Below, piece by piece: positions 14,121 through 14,488 of a DNA stretch of 14,488 nucleotides. The notes beneath the pieces are model-generated. The model was given only the letters and a program-made list of their open reading frames with translations, was not told the origin of the DNA and did no database searches. Positions within the stretch are counted from its first letter, which is position 1, and the number at the start of each line of letters is the position of its first letter. Source of the DNA: Propionibacterium sp. (GTDB taxonomy: Bacteria; Actinomycetota; Actinomycetes; Propionibacteriales; Propionibacteriaceae); assembly GCA_022837595.1 (NCBI GenBank), contig JALHFX010000108.1:1-14488 (forward strand). The letters run 5' to 3'. A program made the position numbers and the translations under genes.

Positions 14121-14488
14121 ATGACCGAAGCTCTGACAGTCTTCCTGGCCGACGACCAGTCTTTGGTCCGTAGTGGGTTCCGGATGCTGATCGATGCCGA
14201 GGACGACATGAGCGTGATCGGTGAAGCTACCACCGGGCTCGGCGCTGTGACCGCGTTGACAGCGAATCCGGCTGATGTGGTCCTGATGGATATCCGAATG
14301 CCTGAGATGGACGGGGTCGAGGCTACCCGCCGCATCGTGGCGGCCGGACTACCCACCAAGGTGCTCGTGCTGACGACCTTCGACCTCGACGAATACGTCT
14401 TCGCCGCGCTGAAGGCAGGAGCCTCCGGTTTCATGCTCAAGGACGCTCGTCCCGATGACCTGCTCAATGCCATCCGCTCAGTGGCCGC
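14121..14488 (+). CDS. NarL-type response regulator (3' end outside window)
   Basis: The receiver domain is complete: acidic pair D11-D12 in FLADDQSLVRSGF, phospho-acceptor D57 in VVLMDIRMPEMDGVEATR, the Thr of VLVLTTFDLDEYV (T85/T86) and K107 in GFMLKDAR. The sequence runs off the window after 122 codons, before the expected helix-turn-helix output domain. The NarL/FixJ assignment comes from the receiver sequence (LTTFDLDEYVF and the GASGFMLKD block) and from the HisKA_3-type partner kinase. Six bases after the kinase stop implies one transcript. Targets are unknown; the divergent lyase-like gene is a candidate by position only. Confidence 0.93.
   Translation, partial: MTEALTVFLADDQSLVRSGFRMLIDAEDDMSVIGEATTGLGAVTALTANPADVVLMDIRMPEMDGVEATRRIVAAGLPTKVLVLTTFDLDEYVFAALKAGASGFMLKDARPDDLLNAIRSVA

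Noticed and set aside
1..14488. CRISPR array, tRNA or rRNA genes, integrase attachment site
   Set aside because: No regularly spaced short repeats, no tRNA or rRNA-like sequence and no integrase gene were seen; the only long repeat is the single direct pair.

Overview
The window looks like a chromosomal segment of a high-GC actinobacterium. The grounds are codon use, an actinobacterial-style SNF2 helicase, a NarL-type sensor kinase/regulator pair, a tiny 'ELWAAATD'-type membrane protein, probable leaderless promoters and IS481/IS1634-type transposase remnants. A member of the Propionibacteriales is possible, but the sequence alone does not fix the genus.

Left part (1-3029): a decayed polymorphic-toxin locus. 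It begins with the 3' end of an Imm1-like immunity gene whose stop codon is lost. Next comes an orphan, frameshifted fragment of a pretoxin HINT domain with a toxin tip, then an intact, AT-richer gene starting with GTG that overlaps the toxin tail by one base and is probably its immunity gene. Two transposase remnants follow on the minus strand (IS1634-like and IS481-like), and then a second Imm1-like gene split by a -1 frameshift at the sequence A AAA AAG. The 3' ends of the two Imm1-like genes and about 180 bp downstream of each form a 265-bp direct repeat (about 86% identical by hand count, no gaps, offset 2744 bp). The repeats bracket the orphan toxin cassette.

Middle (3188-7902, plus strand): a perfect 8-bp inverted repeat runs into the ribosome binding site of an nhaA gene. 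That gene has lost about one transmembrane helix and its reading frame near the 3' end. Then comes a large SNF2-family helicase with all core ATPase motifs but apparently without the zinc ligands of its N-terminal SWIM finger.

Right part (7944-14488) is intact. A leftward cluster encodes a HIT-family hydrolase, a metal-dependent amidohydrolase and MTA/SAH nucleosidase (mtnN). A divergent 41-residue membrane protein has a leaderless-type promoter. A convergent large protein of heparinase/polysaccharide-lyase-like type follows across a shared bidirectional terminator. A NarL-type histidine kinase and its response regulator (cut by the window end) are transcribed rightward, divergent from the lyase-like gene.

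The most unusual content is the repeat-bracketed toxin/immunity cassette with its uncharacterised immunity gene, and the slippery frameshift in the second Imm1-like gene. The left half carries many indels (HINT toxin, Imm1, IS481, nhaA, SNF2) and the right half none that I can see. This could be real decay or local consensus error.
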